Shown piece by piece: positions 31,312 to 39,575 of a DNA stretch of 39,644 nucleotides. Position 1 is the stretch's first letter. Each line of letters opens with the position of its first letter. This stretch comes from Nocardia sp. SYP-A9097 (GTDB lineage Bacteria; Actinomycetota; Actinomycetes; Mycobacteriales; Mycobacteriaceae). The position numbers were made by a program, and so were the translations under genes. The stretch spans positions 1 through 39,644 of the forward strand of contig NZ_WJIC01000046.1 of the NCBI RefSeq assembly GCF_009649815.1, read 5' to 3'. The notes under the pieces are model-generated. The model made no database searches, was not told the origin of the DNA, and saw only the letters and a program-made list of their open reading frames with translations.

Positions 31312-32931
31312 ATGTCACCTGTCATCACCTCGCTGACGCCCTCTTTCGGCCCTCCGGCGGGTTTCAACTCTGTAGTCATCACCGGCTCCGGATTCGCCAA
31401 TGTCGGTCCGTTGACTGTCCGGTTCGGTACGACGGCAACGACCTTCACCATCGACTCCAATACCCAGATCACGGCCATCGTCCCGCCCGGAACCGGCACG
31501 GTGAACGTCACCGTACAGGTACTGCTGGACGGTACGAGCAACCCGCTGCCGTACATCTATGGTGGTGCGGTTCCTACCTTGACCAGCATCAATCCGGCTT
31601 CGGGGTCCGCGGCCGGTGGGGCGACGGTCGTGCTCACCGGGACGAACTTGACCGGAGCCACCGCAGTGAGTTTCGGTGGGACACCGGCAACTTCGTTCAC
31701 GGTCAACTCCTCGACACAGATCACGGCGGTGACGCCTGCTCATTCAGCTGGGGCGGTGTCGGTCACTGTCACCACCGCGGTTGGCACCAGCAATGGTGTC
31801 GCGTTCACTTACATCGCGGTGCCCACCCTCACCGGTGTCTCTCCGAGTTCGGGGGCGCCGAGCGGTGGGGCAGTGGTTGTGCTCACCGGGACAGGTCTGA
31901 CCGGAGCTACCGGTGTGAGTTTCGGTGGGACACCGGCGACTCTGTTCACCGTCAACTCCGATACCCAGATCACCGTCCTGACCCCGGCTCACTCGGCTGG
32001 GACGGTGTCGATCACCGTCACCACCGCGGGCGGCACCAGCAATGGTGTCGCGTTCACCTATATCGTGGTGCCCACTCTCACCGGTGTCACTCCGAGTTCC
32101 GGTCCGCCCAGTGGTGGGGCAGTGGTTGTGCTCACCGGGACAGGTCTGACCGGAGCTACCGGTGTGAGTTTCGGTGGGACACCGGCGACTCTGTTCACCG
32201 TCAACTCCGACACTCAGATCACCGTCCTGACCCCAGCCCACTCAGCGGGGACGGTATCGGTCACCGTCACCACCCCCGGTGGAACCAGCAATGGTGTCAC
32301 CTACACCTACGTTTCGGGTCTGGCGCCGGTCAATCTGGGGACAGCCGCTACGTTCGCGGTGTTGGGGGCTGCGACGGTCACCAACACCGGAGCCACGGCC
32401 ATCACCGGCAACCTGGGTGTGAGCCCAGGAACCGCGGTGACCGGATTCCCGCCGGGAACGGTGACCGGCGGAGCGATCCATGCCGGGGATGCGGTCGCCG
32501 CGCAGGCACGCACCGATTTACAGACTGCCTACACCGACGCGGCGGGCCGCACGCCCACCGCTACGGTGACCACCGATCTCGGGGGACAAACCCTGACCTC
32601 CGGGGTGTACCACGCGGTTGCCGGGATCGGTCTCAACGGCACCGTCACCCTGGACGGACAAGGCAATCCGAATGCGGTGTTCATCTTCCAGGCCGGGACG
32701 ACACTGATCACCGGGGCCAGTAGCGTGGTCAGCCTCATCAACGGCGCCACCGCAAACAACGTGTTCTGGCAGGTCGGTAGCTCGGCAACACTGGGCACCA
32801 ACACCAACTTCGCCGGAAGCATCCTGGCCTTCACCTCGGTCACGGTGACCGGCGGCACCACCGCCAACGGGGATATCCTGGCGCTCAACGGCGCGATCAC
32901 CCTGGACACCAACACCATCACCGCAGTCTGA
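31312..32931 (+). CDS. IPT/TIG-repeat protein with DUF3494 ice-binding-like domain
   Basis: 539 residues. Four IPT/TIG immunoglobulin-like repeats at about 1-86, 87-169, 170-252 and 253-335 share the pattern P-LT-V-PSSG---GG--V-LTG. A DUF3494 (ice-binding-like) domain follows at about 340-539, starting VNLGTAATFAVLGAATVTN and containing GNLGVSPG, FIFQAGTTL, VFWQVGSSATLG and SILA. DUF3494 proteins form a beta-solenoid; some bind ice, others act as adhesins or have unknown roles. AGAAGG 6 nt before ATG 31312 supports this start. There is no signal peptide in this frame, even with the longer start at 31078, which is odd for an adhesin. A hairpin follows the stop. Confidence 0.85.
   Translation: MSPVITSLTPSFGPPAGFNSVVITGSGFANVGPLTVRFGTTATTFTIDSNTQITAIVPPGTGTVNVTVQVLLDGTSNPLPYIYGGAVPTLTSINPASGSAAGGATVVLTGTNLTGATAVSFGGTPATSFTVNSSTQITAVTPAHSAGAVSVTVTTAVGTSNGVAFTYIAVPTLTGVSPSSGAPSGGAVVVLTGTGLTGATGVSFGGTPATLFTVNSDTQITVLTPAHSAGTVSITVTTAGGTSNGVAFTYIVVPTLTGVTPSSGPPSGGAVVVLTGTGLTGATGVSFGGTPATLFTVNSDTQITVLTPAHSAGTVSVTVTTPGGTSNGVTYTYVSGLAPVNLGTAATFAVLGAATVTNTGATAITGNLGVSPGTAVTGFPPGTVTGGAIHAGDAVAAQARTDLQTAYTDAAGRTPTATVTTDLGGQTLTSGVYHAVAGIGLNGTVTLDGQGNPNAVFIFQAGTTLITGASSVVSLINGATANNVFWQVGSSATLGTNTNFAGSILAFTSVTVTGGTTANGDILALNGAITLDTNTITAV
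31819..32316 (+). repeat. Two 249-bp tandem repeats coding for IPT repeats 3 and 4
   Basis: Units 31819-32067 and 32068-32316 are nearly identical at both DNA and protein level, with only a few changes (for example SPSSGAP versus TPSSGPP). Units 1 and 2 are much more divergent. This indicates a recent in-frame duplication and scope for length variation. Confidence 0.85.
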
Positions 32932-32960
32932 GCCCCGACACACCGAAAGGATTTCGAACC

Positions 32961-32989
32961 TTGTCCGCGCGCCTTCGGCACGCGGACAA
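32961..32989 (+). terminator. Hairpin after the IPT/DUF3494 gene
   Basis: TTGTCCGCGCGCC and GGCACGCGGACAA pair over 12 of 13 positions around a TTC loop, 29 bp after the stop codon. Confidence 0.7.
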
Positions 32990-33343
32990 GGTGTTTCGGG
33001 TGTGGTAGCCGCTAGTCTGCTCACCCTTTTCCGAATGGTTGATGGTCGCAGGCCGGGCTGGCGCTCAGGCGCGTTGCAGATTTGTCGAATTGTATTGGCA
33101 ACGCATTCTTTCTGGTGACAGCGCTAGCCGAACCGGCCAGCGCCGTATCTCGGAAGATCAATGGGTCGAGGGCATCCGACGCCGGCCGAACGTCTCTCTA
33201 TGCCCAACGCGGGACATTCTGCCGCCGTAACTCGTTGCCGCACACGGGCGTTCGTCCAGCAACGTGCTTTCGTCTTGGTTCTACCTGGGGCGATCGAGTC
33301 GTCTGGAAGACGTGGTCTACGTAGGAGATTCCGGCTGCTCTCG
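32990..33343. other. Intergenic stretch with no recognised gene
   Basis: About 350 bp between the hairpin and the NmrA-like fragment. Short ORFs exist on the plus strand, but none resembles a known protein or has ribosome-binding support. Confidence 0.5.
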
Positions 33344-33688
33344 CTATGTCGCTGCCTCGGCGAAGTCTCTCACGTGGTCGGCTGTCCAGCGAGCGAAAGG
33401 TCGACGCGGAACGGTCGATGATCGCCGGGACCGAACCAGTCGGAGCAAAACCGGGTGTTCGGCCATGCCGCCGAGCACGTTGTCGACGTACCAGCTTGCG
33501 GTGTCACCCATCTCGATGCGGAACACCTCGACCGCCTCATCGCGCGACACCGGGATGAACGGGATGCCGCGGCCGAGCTGCCGGATGAGCTCCGTGCGCG
33601 TAAGGATTTCTGGCCCGGCCAGACTGTAGGATTTGCCGACATGCTCGTCCCCGAGCAGCGCGGTGGCGGCTACCGCGGCGATGTCGTC
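33344..33688 (-). pseudogene. NmrA-like NAD(P)-binding oxidoreductase, C-terminal fragment
   Basis: 115 residues beginning DDIAAVAATALLGDEHVGKS, then YSLAGPEILTRTELIRQLGR, IPFIPVSRDEAVEVF and a terminal WTADHVRDFAEA. This is the C-terminal third of NmrA/atypical-SDR proteins (substrate-binding side). The N-terminal Rossmann nucleotide-binding half is absent. At 33688-33690 it is joined to a truncated P450 on the same strand, producing a fused 276-codon open frame that is not a natural protein. Confidence 0.75.
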
Positions 33689-34174
33689 CAGCGGAGGAAC
33701 ATCTCGCGGTCGGAGTCCGGGAAGCCCAGCATCTCGGAAATGATCGCTATGGGCACCTGCGCCACGTATCGCGCCACCAGATCGGTGGGCCCGTCGTCGG
33801 GCAGGGCCTCGAGGCAGTTCCTCGGTAACCGTATCGATCCTGTCGCGTAGCCGGGCGATGACACGCGGGGTGAAGGCCGCGGTGACCGGTTTGCGCATCC
33901 GAGTGTGGTCGGGCTGGTCGATCACCAGCATCGACGACGGATCCGCGGGTTCGGTGGGGCGGCGCTCCAGCGCGCGCCGCACGGGCCGGGGCGCGCCGAA
34001 CACGGTCGGCACACAGACACCGAAACGGTTGTCGCGCAGTATCTCCCGGACCATCTCGTGATCGAAGGTGATCCATACCGGAAGGGCCCGGTGCAACCCA
34101 CCCTCCCCGCGTATCTCCTCGATCAGAGCGTACGGATTCTCGATACTGGCTGTAAGTACGAATTCTGAGACCAC
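33689..34174 (-). pseudogene. Cytochrome P450 N-terminal fragment, frameshifted
   Basis: The minus strand from 34174 codes for ENPYALIEEIRGEGGLHRAL, then WITFDHEMVREILRDNRFGV, then IDQPDHTRMRKPVTAAFTPR, all typical of the N-terminal third of actinobacterial P450s (helices A to C). A single extra base near 33814 shifts the frame; the correct continuation reads LEALPDDGPTDLVARYVAQV, then PIAIISEMLGFPDSDREMFL. The fragment ends before the oxygen-activating I-helix and the heme-Cys loop. Its 5' end is also cut: coding sequence runs directly into the IS21-type end repeat at 34176. The gene is dead on three counts. Confidence 0.8.
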
Positions 34175-34175
34175 T

Positions 34176-34242
34176 TATCCGTGAATTTTGACGTCACTCG
34201 AGGCCGAGCCAGGGCGGGTCTATCCGTGAATTTTGACGTCAC
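34176..34242 (+). repeat. Left IS21-type end repeats (two copies)
   Basis: Two identical 22-bp copies starting TATCCGTGAATTTTGACGTC begin at 34176 and 34221. The outer copy directly abuts the broken P450 coding sequence. Confidence 0.75.
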
Positions 34243-34269
34243 CCCGATCGGCGTGTCCGGTCGCCGGGT

Positions 34270-34656
34270 GTGTCAGAGGCTGTCCTAGAACTCGTTTCAC
34301 CGCCTTCGCGGGTCGTAGGCTTGGATGCGGTGGACAAACATGAGTCGGGGAAGATTCCGCACAGCCTGGCTGTTCCGGCTTTCGGGCAGGGCGCGGTGCC
34401 GAAGAAATACTGCCTGACCTGCCGGAAGGTGTTGTCTTCGCGACGGGGGCCGAGGGCGAAGTTCTGTTCTGATACGTGCCGGTCGCGGCATGGGCGGTGG
34501 GTGCGGCGCAGCCGGGCCAGGGTTGCCGCGCTTCGCGACGGGTCACCAGATGCGACTCCAGCTCCGGATGCGATCTGTGAAACCGGCGCGTTACCCGTTC
34601 ACTTCGTGAAACAGGTGCACCTCGGATTGCCCACGCCCCGAAGGGTTTCGACATGA
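34270..34656 (+). CDS. Small zinc-finger protein
   Basis: A GTG-started 128-residue ORF just inside the left end repeat. A likely zinc-binding knuckle is formed by Cys48, Cys51, Cys66 and Cys70 (CLTC, 14 residues, CSDTC), followed by a strongly basic stretch RSRHGRWVRRSRARVA, which suggests nucleic-acid binding. Similar CxxC/CxxxC small proteins occur next to mobile elements in actinobacteria, but I cannot name a family. The last 20-30 residues overlap an IS5-type relic on the other strand, so the native C-terminus may be lost. Confidence 0.4.
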   Translation: MSEAVLELVSPPSRVVGLDAVDKHESGKIPHSLAVPAFGQGAVPKKYCLTCRKVLSSRRGPRAKFCSDTCRSRHGRWVRRSRARVAALRDGSPDATPAPDAICETGALPVHFVKQVHLGLPTPRRVST

Positions 34657-34723
34657 GATCCATGATCCTGGCGCAGGTGACCATGGCTGCGTGGTGTTCG
34701 GGGAGTCCTTCGTAGTAGATCGG
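34646..34723 (-). pseudogene. IS5-type transposase C-terminal relic
   Basis: The minus strand reads PIYYEGLPEHHAAMVTCARI and then MDLMSK. This resembles the end of IS5-family transposases, where a YE-----H-AM---A-I--M--RL pattern follows the catalytic Glu region. It sits directly after the shortened end of the FAD oxidoreductase gene and probably marks the insertion that clipped it. The match is short, so the call is tentative. Confidence 0.35.
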
Positions 34724-34729
34724 CGTGAT

Positions 34730-35842
34730 TCACGACCAGCTGAAGCTGATCGGCCCAATGCGGCCGAAACGCAGCGTGATACGACAGATCTGCTCCTTGC
34801 CAAACGCCGCGAGGCGACCCGCCATCACCGCATGTCGCAGAGGTTGATCACCGAGCGTGGTGAACTGGAACAACGCGTTGTGGCGACCCAGGCTAATCCC
34901 GTGGCCCACAAACTTTCGGCGCACCGGTCGCGGAGGTCTCCCGGCGAGCAGCCGCAGGATGGTGTCGGCGGCGTGGACACCCGAGGGTGTCGCGGCTTGG
35001 CAGCTCATGCGCAATGGGCGTTCGCTGAGCACCGCGGCATCCCCCGCGCCGATGATCCGGGGGCTGGTAACACTCACCAGCGCGTCGTCGACGCGGAGCG
35101 CACCGGCCGCGTCGACATCGAGTCCGCTGTCCTGGGCGAGTTCTGGTGGTGCGAACGCGGCCGCTACCACGGTGAGGTCGCTGCTGAGAACGGTCCCGTC
35201 GGCCAGTGCCACCTTCCCTTCACGTATCTCGGCCACCGAACTGTGCTCAATCACGTGTACGCCGGCCGCGGAAAAATGTGATCGCAGCTGGGCCCGGGCC
35301 CGCGCAGACAGGGTTGTACCCAGTTCGCCACTGGTAACGAGCCGAACCGCAACGGTGCCCAGCTCCGCCAGCTCGGCTGCTGTTTCGATACCGGTGAGCC
35401 CTCCGCCGATGACGGTGACGATCGCAGTCGGTGAAAGAGCTTGCAACCGTTGGTGGGCCACACACGCCGCATCCCAGGAACCGACGGTCACCGCGTGCTC
35501 GGCGACACCGGGAATCGCGTCCGATCGCGTCCGACTTCCCACCGCGTAGACGAGGTAGTCGTAAGCGATGACATCGCCACTGGTCATGTGCAGCTGTTGA
35601 TTTCGCGAATCGACTGTCACCGCGGCATCCACGATCAACTTGGCTGACGGTGGCAACAACTCCCTCAACGGCTTCACCGCCGGATGATTCTCCGCCATGA
35701 ACTGGTGCAGGCGAATCCGCTCCACGAAGTCAGCCCGCGGATTGACCACAGTCACCGATGTGCGGTGACGTGATCGAGCGAAATGCTTTGCGGCACTGAG
35801 GCCCGCGTAACCCGCTCCGAGAACGACAATTTCAGCACTCAA
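34730..35842 (-). CDS. FAD-dependent NAD(P)H oxidoreductase (NDH-2/AIF-like), C-terminus shortened
   Basis: 370 residues. The FAD-binding dinucleotide fold has GAGYAG (9-14), a second fold for NAD(P)H has GGGLTG (146-151), and the FAD-contact motif is GAGDAA (265-270). This layout is that of two-dinucleotide-binding-domain flavoproteins such as type II NADH dehydrogenases; the electron acceptor cannot be told. The start is TTG 35840-35842, with GGGGG about 7 nt upstream. After the segment AAFGKEQICRITLRFG the protein ends within a few residues, about 20-25 short of what I expect for the family, next to an IS5-type relic. It may still fold, but the C-terminal membrane or quinone-contact part may be missing. 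Confidence 0.8.
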   Translation of the reverse strand: MSAEIVVLGAGYAGLSAAKHFARSRHRTSVTVVNPRADFVERIRLHQFMAENHPAVKPLRELLPPSAKLIVDAAVTVDSRNQQLHMTSGDVIAYDYLVYAVGSRTRSDAIPGVAEHAVTVGSWDAACVAHQRLQALSPTAIVTVIGGGLTGIETAAELAELGTVAVRLVTSGELGTTLSARARAQLRSHFSAAGVHVIEHSSVAEIREGKVALADGTVLSSDLTVVAAAFAPPELAQDSGLDVDAAGALRVDDALVSVTSPRIIGAGDAAVLSERPLRMSCQAATPSGVHAADTILRLLAGRPPRPVRRKFVGHGISLGRHNALFQFTTLGDQPLRHAVMAGRLAAFGKEQICRITLRFGRIGPISFSWS

Positions 35843-36038
35843 CAGATTCCCCCGTCAGGCGATGCTTGCTGTCTGGCAGACGATAGTGATCACCAACCCA
35901 GCCAAACAGCAGTTGTGCCGGACGTCACCGCTGCCCGATTTCCGGACTGTCGTCCATCATGCCTGAACTGCTGCGCAATGGCCGTGTCGCCGCGCGAGAT
36001 ACCGCCGCGGCGTTGCCGCAGACGACCTTGGCCACGGA

Positions 36039-36371
36039 TCAGCAACGCCCCGAGGGCAATCCGCATTTTCTGCGACTCATGGCCGGTGCGGGAGATGAGA
36101 CAGCTTCTCGGAAAGGCTCGGAGTGGAGGTCGTGGGCCGGGATCTCGAGGCCGCCCAGCAGGGCGGCGAACCGGTTCAGGTCGGCTCGTAGGTCGCTGAG
36201 CGCGTAGCCGTCCGCCCCGACGAAGGCGTGGAAGGACTGCGCGACGGCCGGGTCGCTGTCGGTTAGCCAACCGTCGATGAACGTCAGCATCTCGGCGAGT
36301 TCGATCGCGTCGTCGACGGTGAGACCGGAGATGAGGGGACTGGGCTGGTCGTGGGTGTCGGGTGTGGTCAT
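36039..36371 (-). CDS. Small IS21-associated hypothetical protein
   Basis: 110 residues, acidic and helical, with DDAIELAEMLTFIDGWL, SFHAFVG and LRADLNRFAALLGGLEIP. Proteins with this layout are, as I recall, found directly downstream of istB in actinobacterial IS21-type elements; the function is unknown. The ATG is 75 bp after the istB stop on the same strand, consistent with one transcript. The last 20 residues (from SSPAPAM on) look unlike the rest and may reflect a frameshift. Confidence 0.55.
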   Translation of the reverse strand: MTTPDTHDQPSPLISGLTVDDAIELAEMLTFIDGWLTDSDPAVAQSFHAFVGADGYALSDLRADLNRFAALLGGLEIPAHDLHSEPFREAVSSPAPAMSRRKCGLPSGRC

Positions 36372-36417
36372 GGGGTGTCGTGCTTTCCGGTGACGGCCTG
36401 TGTTCGGGTGCTGGGGT

Positions 36418-36437
36418 GGTGTCGTAATTCGCCGATA
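36418..36437 (+). repeat. Internal IS21-type end-like repeat
   Basis: GGTGTCGTAATTCGCCGATA matches the right-end copy at 39017-39036 at 17 of 20 positions, in the same orientation. It lies between istB and the small ORF and is inverted relative to the left repeats at 34176, so 34176-36437 also has element-like ends. Confidence 0.5.
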
Positions 36438-36446
36438 GACTGCTGG

Positions 36447-37313
36447 TCAGGGCACGATTTCCAGTGACTGTTGAGCATCGGTGAATACTGGTTGCTCCGG
36501 TGTCGGCACCTGCGCAGTGGTGTTAGCGGTGTTGGTGAGTGCGGCGGTTCGGGTGAGTCGGTAACTGTCGGTGCCGGTTTCGATGATCTGTCCGCCGAAG
36601 GTGAGGCGATCGACGATCGCGGCGCAGAGCCGCGGTTCGGGAAACATGTTCGACCAGCCAGAAAAAGCCTCATTCGAGGCGATCGCGACAGAATTCTTTT
36701 CCTCGCGTTCGGTCAAAACCTGGAACAACAACTCGGCGCCGCGCTTGTCGAGCTCCATATATCCCAGTTCGTCAATACAAAGAAGATCGACTCGCCCGTA
36801 GCGGGCGATCGTCTTGGCCAGCACCTTCTCGTCGGCGGCTTCGACCAGCTCGTTCACCAGTTTCGTTGCCAGAGTGTATTTCACGCGGTAGCCGCGCATC
36901 GCGGCTTCGGTGCCCAACGCGATCAGCAGGTGGCTCTTGCCGGTCCCGGAGTCCCCGATCAGGCAGAGCGGGGTGCCCTTCTTCACCCACTCGCAATTAG
37001 CGAGGGTGTTGACCACGGCGGGGTCGATGTTCGGGTTGGCGTCGAAGTCGAAGGCCCGCAACGATTTATCGCGCGGGAATCCGGCGGCGCGGATGCGCCT
37101 TTCGGAGCGCCGCCGCGCCCGGTCGTCGCATTCGACGAGCAGCAGCTCGGCCAAAAACGCCCGGTAGCTCATCTGGTCGCGGGTCGCGGTTTCGACGATG
37201 TCGTTGAACTGGGTGCGGATGCTGGGCAGCCGCAGCATCCGGCATGCCTGGTCGACGGCGGTGTCGGCGGCCTGGTCGGTCATGCCGTGGCGGCGCGGGA
37301 GCGGGCTGGTCAT
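36447..37313 (-). CDS. istB: IS21 transposition helper ATPase IstB
   Basis: 288 residues, normal IstB length, frame intact. An N-terminal helical domain precedes a AAA+ ATPase with Walker A GDSGTGKS (120-127) and Walker B LLCIDE (177-182), then NEAFSGWSNMFPEPRLCAAI and DRLTFGGQIIE, all typical. IstB forms an ATP-dependent oligomer that prepares target DNA for IstA. The ATG (37311-37313) is 2 nt after the istA stop, so both genes share an operon. The C-terminal 30 residues (TNTANTTAQVPTPEQPV onward) are a non-conserved tail. Confidence 0.93.
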   Translation of the reverse strand: MTSPLPRRHGMTDQAADTAVDQACRMLRLPSIRTQFNDIVETATRDQMSYRAFLAELLLVECDDRARRRSERRIRAAGFPRDKSLRAFDFDANPNIDPAVVNTLANCEWVKKGTPLCLIGDSGTGKSHLLIALGTEAAMRGYRVKYTLATKLVNELVEAADEKVLAKTIARYGRVDLLCIDELGYMELDKRGAELLFQVLTEREEKNSVAIASNEAFSGWSNMFPEPRLCAAIVDRLTFGGQIIETGTDSYRLTRTAALTNTANTTAQVPTPEQPVFTDAQQSLEIVP

Positions 37314-37315
37314 TT

Positions 37316-39001
37316 CTATGGATTCCCTTCTGCGGTTCTCGGTTTGGTGATGCGGAGCAACTGGTCGTAGATGGCGACCGAGGGCAAGGGCCAGGTGTCC
37401 GGCGGCAGATGCGCCAGGCGGCGGGCGCTCAGCGACGCAACCGGATCCGGATCGGGCTCGTCGAGATCGACCACGTTGGCCAGCCGCGGCGCGGCTTCAG
37501 CGGCCTTGCGGGCCTCGAGGGCAACCGCGTCCGCGGTCAGCGCTCCCGCGCGCAGCGCGGCGTCCAGGCCCGCGACAACCTGGTCATAGGGCATACCGCG
37601 GTGCAACAGAAGCACTTCGATGATCGCGCGGGTGCCATCGCGCTCGCCGTGCGCCTTGCGGACCGCGGCCCACCACGCGTCGTGGCTCTTGGTGAACTTC
37701 CCGCTCTGGCGGGCTTGTTCGAGGGCGGTCGCGCCCGCCATCGCGCCGGGTTTGCGGACCAGCGCTTCGAGATAGTGATCGAGTTCCACGCGCGTCAACG
37801 CCTTGCCGATCAGACGTTCGTGGCGGGCGATCTCGGTGCGGCCGTCGTAGACGACCAGCCAGGAGGCGTGCAAAAGGATCCGGACCGGGCGGCCGATGAA
37901 CCGGATCGGGACCCTGTATTTGTTGGTCCGCGCCGCGACCATCGAATACCGGTCCACCCGCGTGGCCAGCCACGACCCGGTCTCGAACTCCTCGACCGGC
38001 AACCGTTTCAGCGTCGGCACCTCGACCGCGAAATGCTCTCCGATCGTGCGGGCCCGCGCCCCGATCCGGCGCCCCAGATCCTGGGAATCCCACTGCTCGA
38101 CAAGGGTATTCACCTCCTCGAGGGACTCGACCTTGGGGACGGGGACGAAATGATTGCGCCGGTAGAACCCGATCTGGCCCTCGACACCGCCCTTCTCGTG
38201 TGCCCCCTCGATACCCGGAATGCAGTAGAACGGATCATCGATGCCGTAGTGGCTGCGGAACGCGGTCCAGCGCTCGGATTCGGTTCTGGCCCTGCTCAAT
38301 CCGAGAACCTTCGCCACCGCGGCCTTCAAATTGTCATAGCGGATCTTGCCGTGCGGCACCCCGCCGAGCACGGTGAACGCGTGAACGTGGCCTTCCAGGA
38401 ACGCTTCTTGACCGCCCGAGGCGAACACCCGCTGAACAGCGCGGCCCGAGTAGGACATTCGCAGCGAGAACAGGTAGAGCACCGTCCGTTCACCGCGCAG
38501 TTCGACAGTCACCTCACCGAAGTCGACCTCGGCTTCCTACCCCGGGCGGTGGGTCTGCGGGATGAACACCTGCGGCGGCTCGCGGCCGGCCTCGATCCTG
38601 ATCTGCGGTTTGCGCTGCTCGACGTAGTCGCGGATCCGCTGATAGGACACGTCTTCCATACCGTGCTCGTCGATCAGCCGTGCGTAGATCCGTTTGATGG
38701 TGTGCCGCTGTTTGCGCGGCGCGTCCAGATCCGCGCGCAACATCTCGTCGATGAACGACTTGAACGGATCCAGCTTCGAGGCCCGCGCCGGATACTCCTT
38801 GCGCTTCTCAGGGAACACGGACGTCAGCGCGGCGTTGACCGTGAGGTAGCCGATGTTGTACTTGGCCTGTAGTTCCCGGCCCGACATGCCCGCCCGTGAG
38901 TCCCGGCGGATCGCCGCGTACAGCTGCGCCTTGGATTGGTTCGGCGGCACAGGTCCACTCCTACGGGCCGTTGCAGATTGATAGCAGGATGATCCTGCCA
39001 C
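37316..39001 (-). pseudogene. istA: IS21 transposase IstA, interrupted by one in-frame stop
   Basis: The N-terminal DNA-binding part (39001-38540) reads SKAQLYAAIRRDSRAGMSGR to FIPQTHRPG. A TAG at 38537-38539 follows, and the same frame then continues EAEVDFGEVTV with the DDE core: Asp in EVDFG, Asp in RYDNLKAA and Glu in AHEKGGVEG. No base is gained or lost. Relatives have GEEAxVDFG here, so one change (GAG to TAG) explains the stop. An internal GTG (38510-38512) could restart translation, but it lies after the first catalytic Asp, so the product would be inactive. A full-length protein would need suppression or repair. Confidence 0.88.
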
Positions 39002-39016
39002 CGCAACCCGTCAGGT

Positions 39017-39079
39017 GGTGTCAAAATTCGCGGATACCAACACCTTCCACGCCGGGGGTGGTGTCGAGATTCACCGATC
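39017..39079 (-). repeat. Right IS21-type end repeats (two copies)
   Basis: The complement of 39017-39036 is TATCCGCGAATTTTGACACC, 17 of 20 identical to the left repeats but inverted. A more divergent second copy is at 39060-39079. Short GATTCACG motifs follow at 39091 and 39109. Confidence 0.7.
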
Positions 39080-39575
39080 AACGATCTCGTGATTCACGTA
39101 TGAAGCCACGATTCACGAGGTCGAACCCGGCACCTCGCCAGGGCTGTAGGTATGACCGGCCCAACAGGTCACCGACACTGCCGCTCAGCTGTGGGCAACC
39201 CGCGCCCGCGACACCGCAAGAGCAGAGGCATGCCGTAGATCGCCTGTGCGCCAAACGAAGTCGGCACAGCTGGGACTGTGGACGCGAGGCGCGATGATCG
39301 GGTCTCGGTGTCACGAAGGCGGCAATCGGTGAATATCGTTCGCGCACTGCGGTGTTCAATGTCGAACCCGTCGTCACCGATCAATGGCGCTGAGAAGCCA
39401 TGACGCAGAGCCACGGCCCACTGAGGCTGGACTCGATGGGCGGAAGGCGTATCGCAGCAGGGCTTTTCGTCAATTCTCGGGCTCGGAGAAACTGCCGAGA
39501 CGGTGCCGGGTGGCTGTGCTAGTGGGTCGATTCCAAAGTTGTTGGGCGGTATGGGTTTCTGGTTGAATGTGGGCC
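39080..39575. other. Intergenic stretch with no recognised gene
   Basis: About 0.5 kb between the IS21-type end and the IS630-type start. Short ORFs on both strands show no known motif. Part of it is probably the left end of the IS630-type element, but I could not identify its inverted repeat. Confidence 0.4.

Larger units (their letters stand above)
34176..39079. mobile_element. IS21-family element or nested pair carrying passenger genes
   Basis: Copies of an end repeat (TATCCGTGAATTTTGACGTC) lie at 34176 and 34221. Related copies in the opposite orientation lie at 39017-39036 and 39060-39079. Paired subterminal repeats, about 45 and 43 bp apart, are normal for IS21 ends. Inside are istA, istB, a small associated ORF, a FAD oxidoreductase and a zinc-finger ORF. 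About 4.9 kb is twice the usual size, so this may be one element with cargo or two overlapping elements. A further copy at 36418-36437 supports the second view. No target duplication was found at the outermost repeats. Confidence 0.5.

Noticed and set aside
32518..33024. Minus-strand ORFs opposite the IPT/DUF3494 gene
   Set aside because: They mirror the repeat structure of the sense gene and show no independent domain or ribosome-binding site.
33344..34174. A genuine 276-residue P450-oxidoreductase fusion protein
   Set aside because: The P450 part lacks the I-helix and heme ligand, the NmrA part lacks its nucleotide-binding half, and a frameshift is visible between them.
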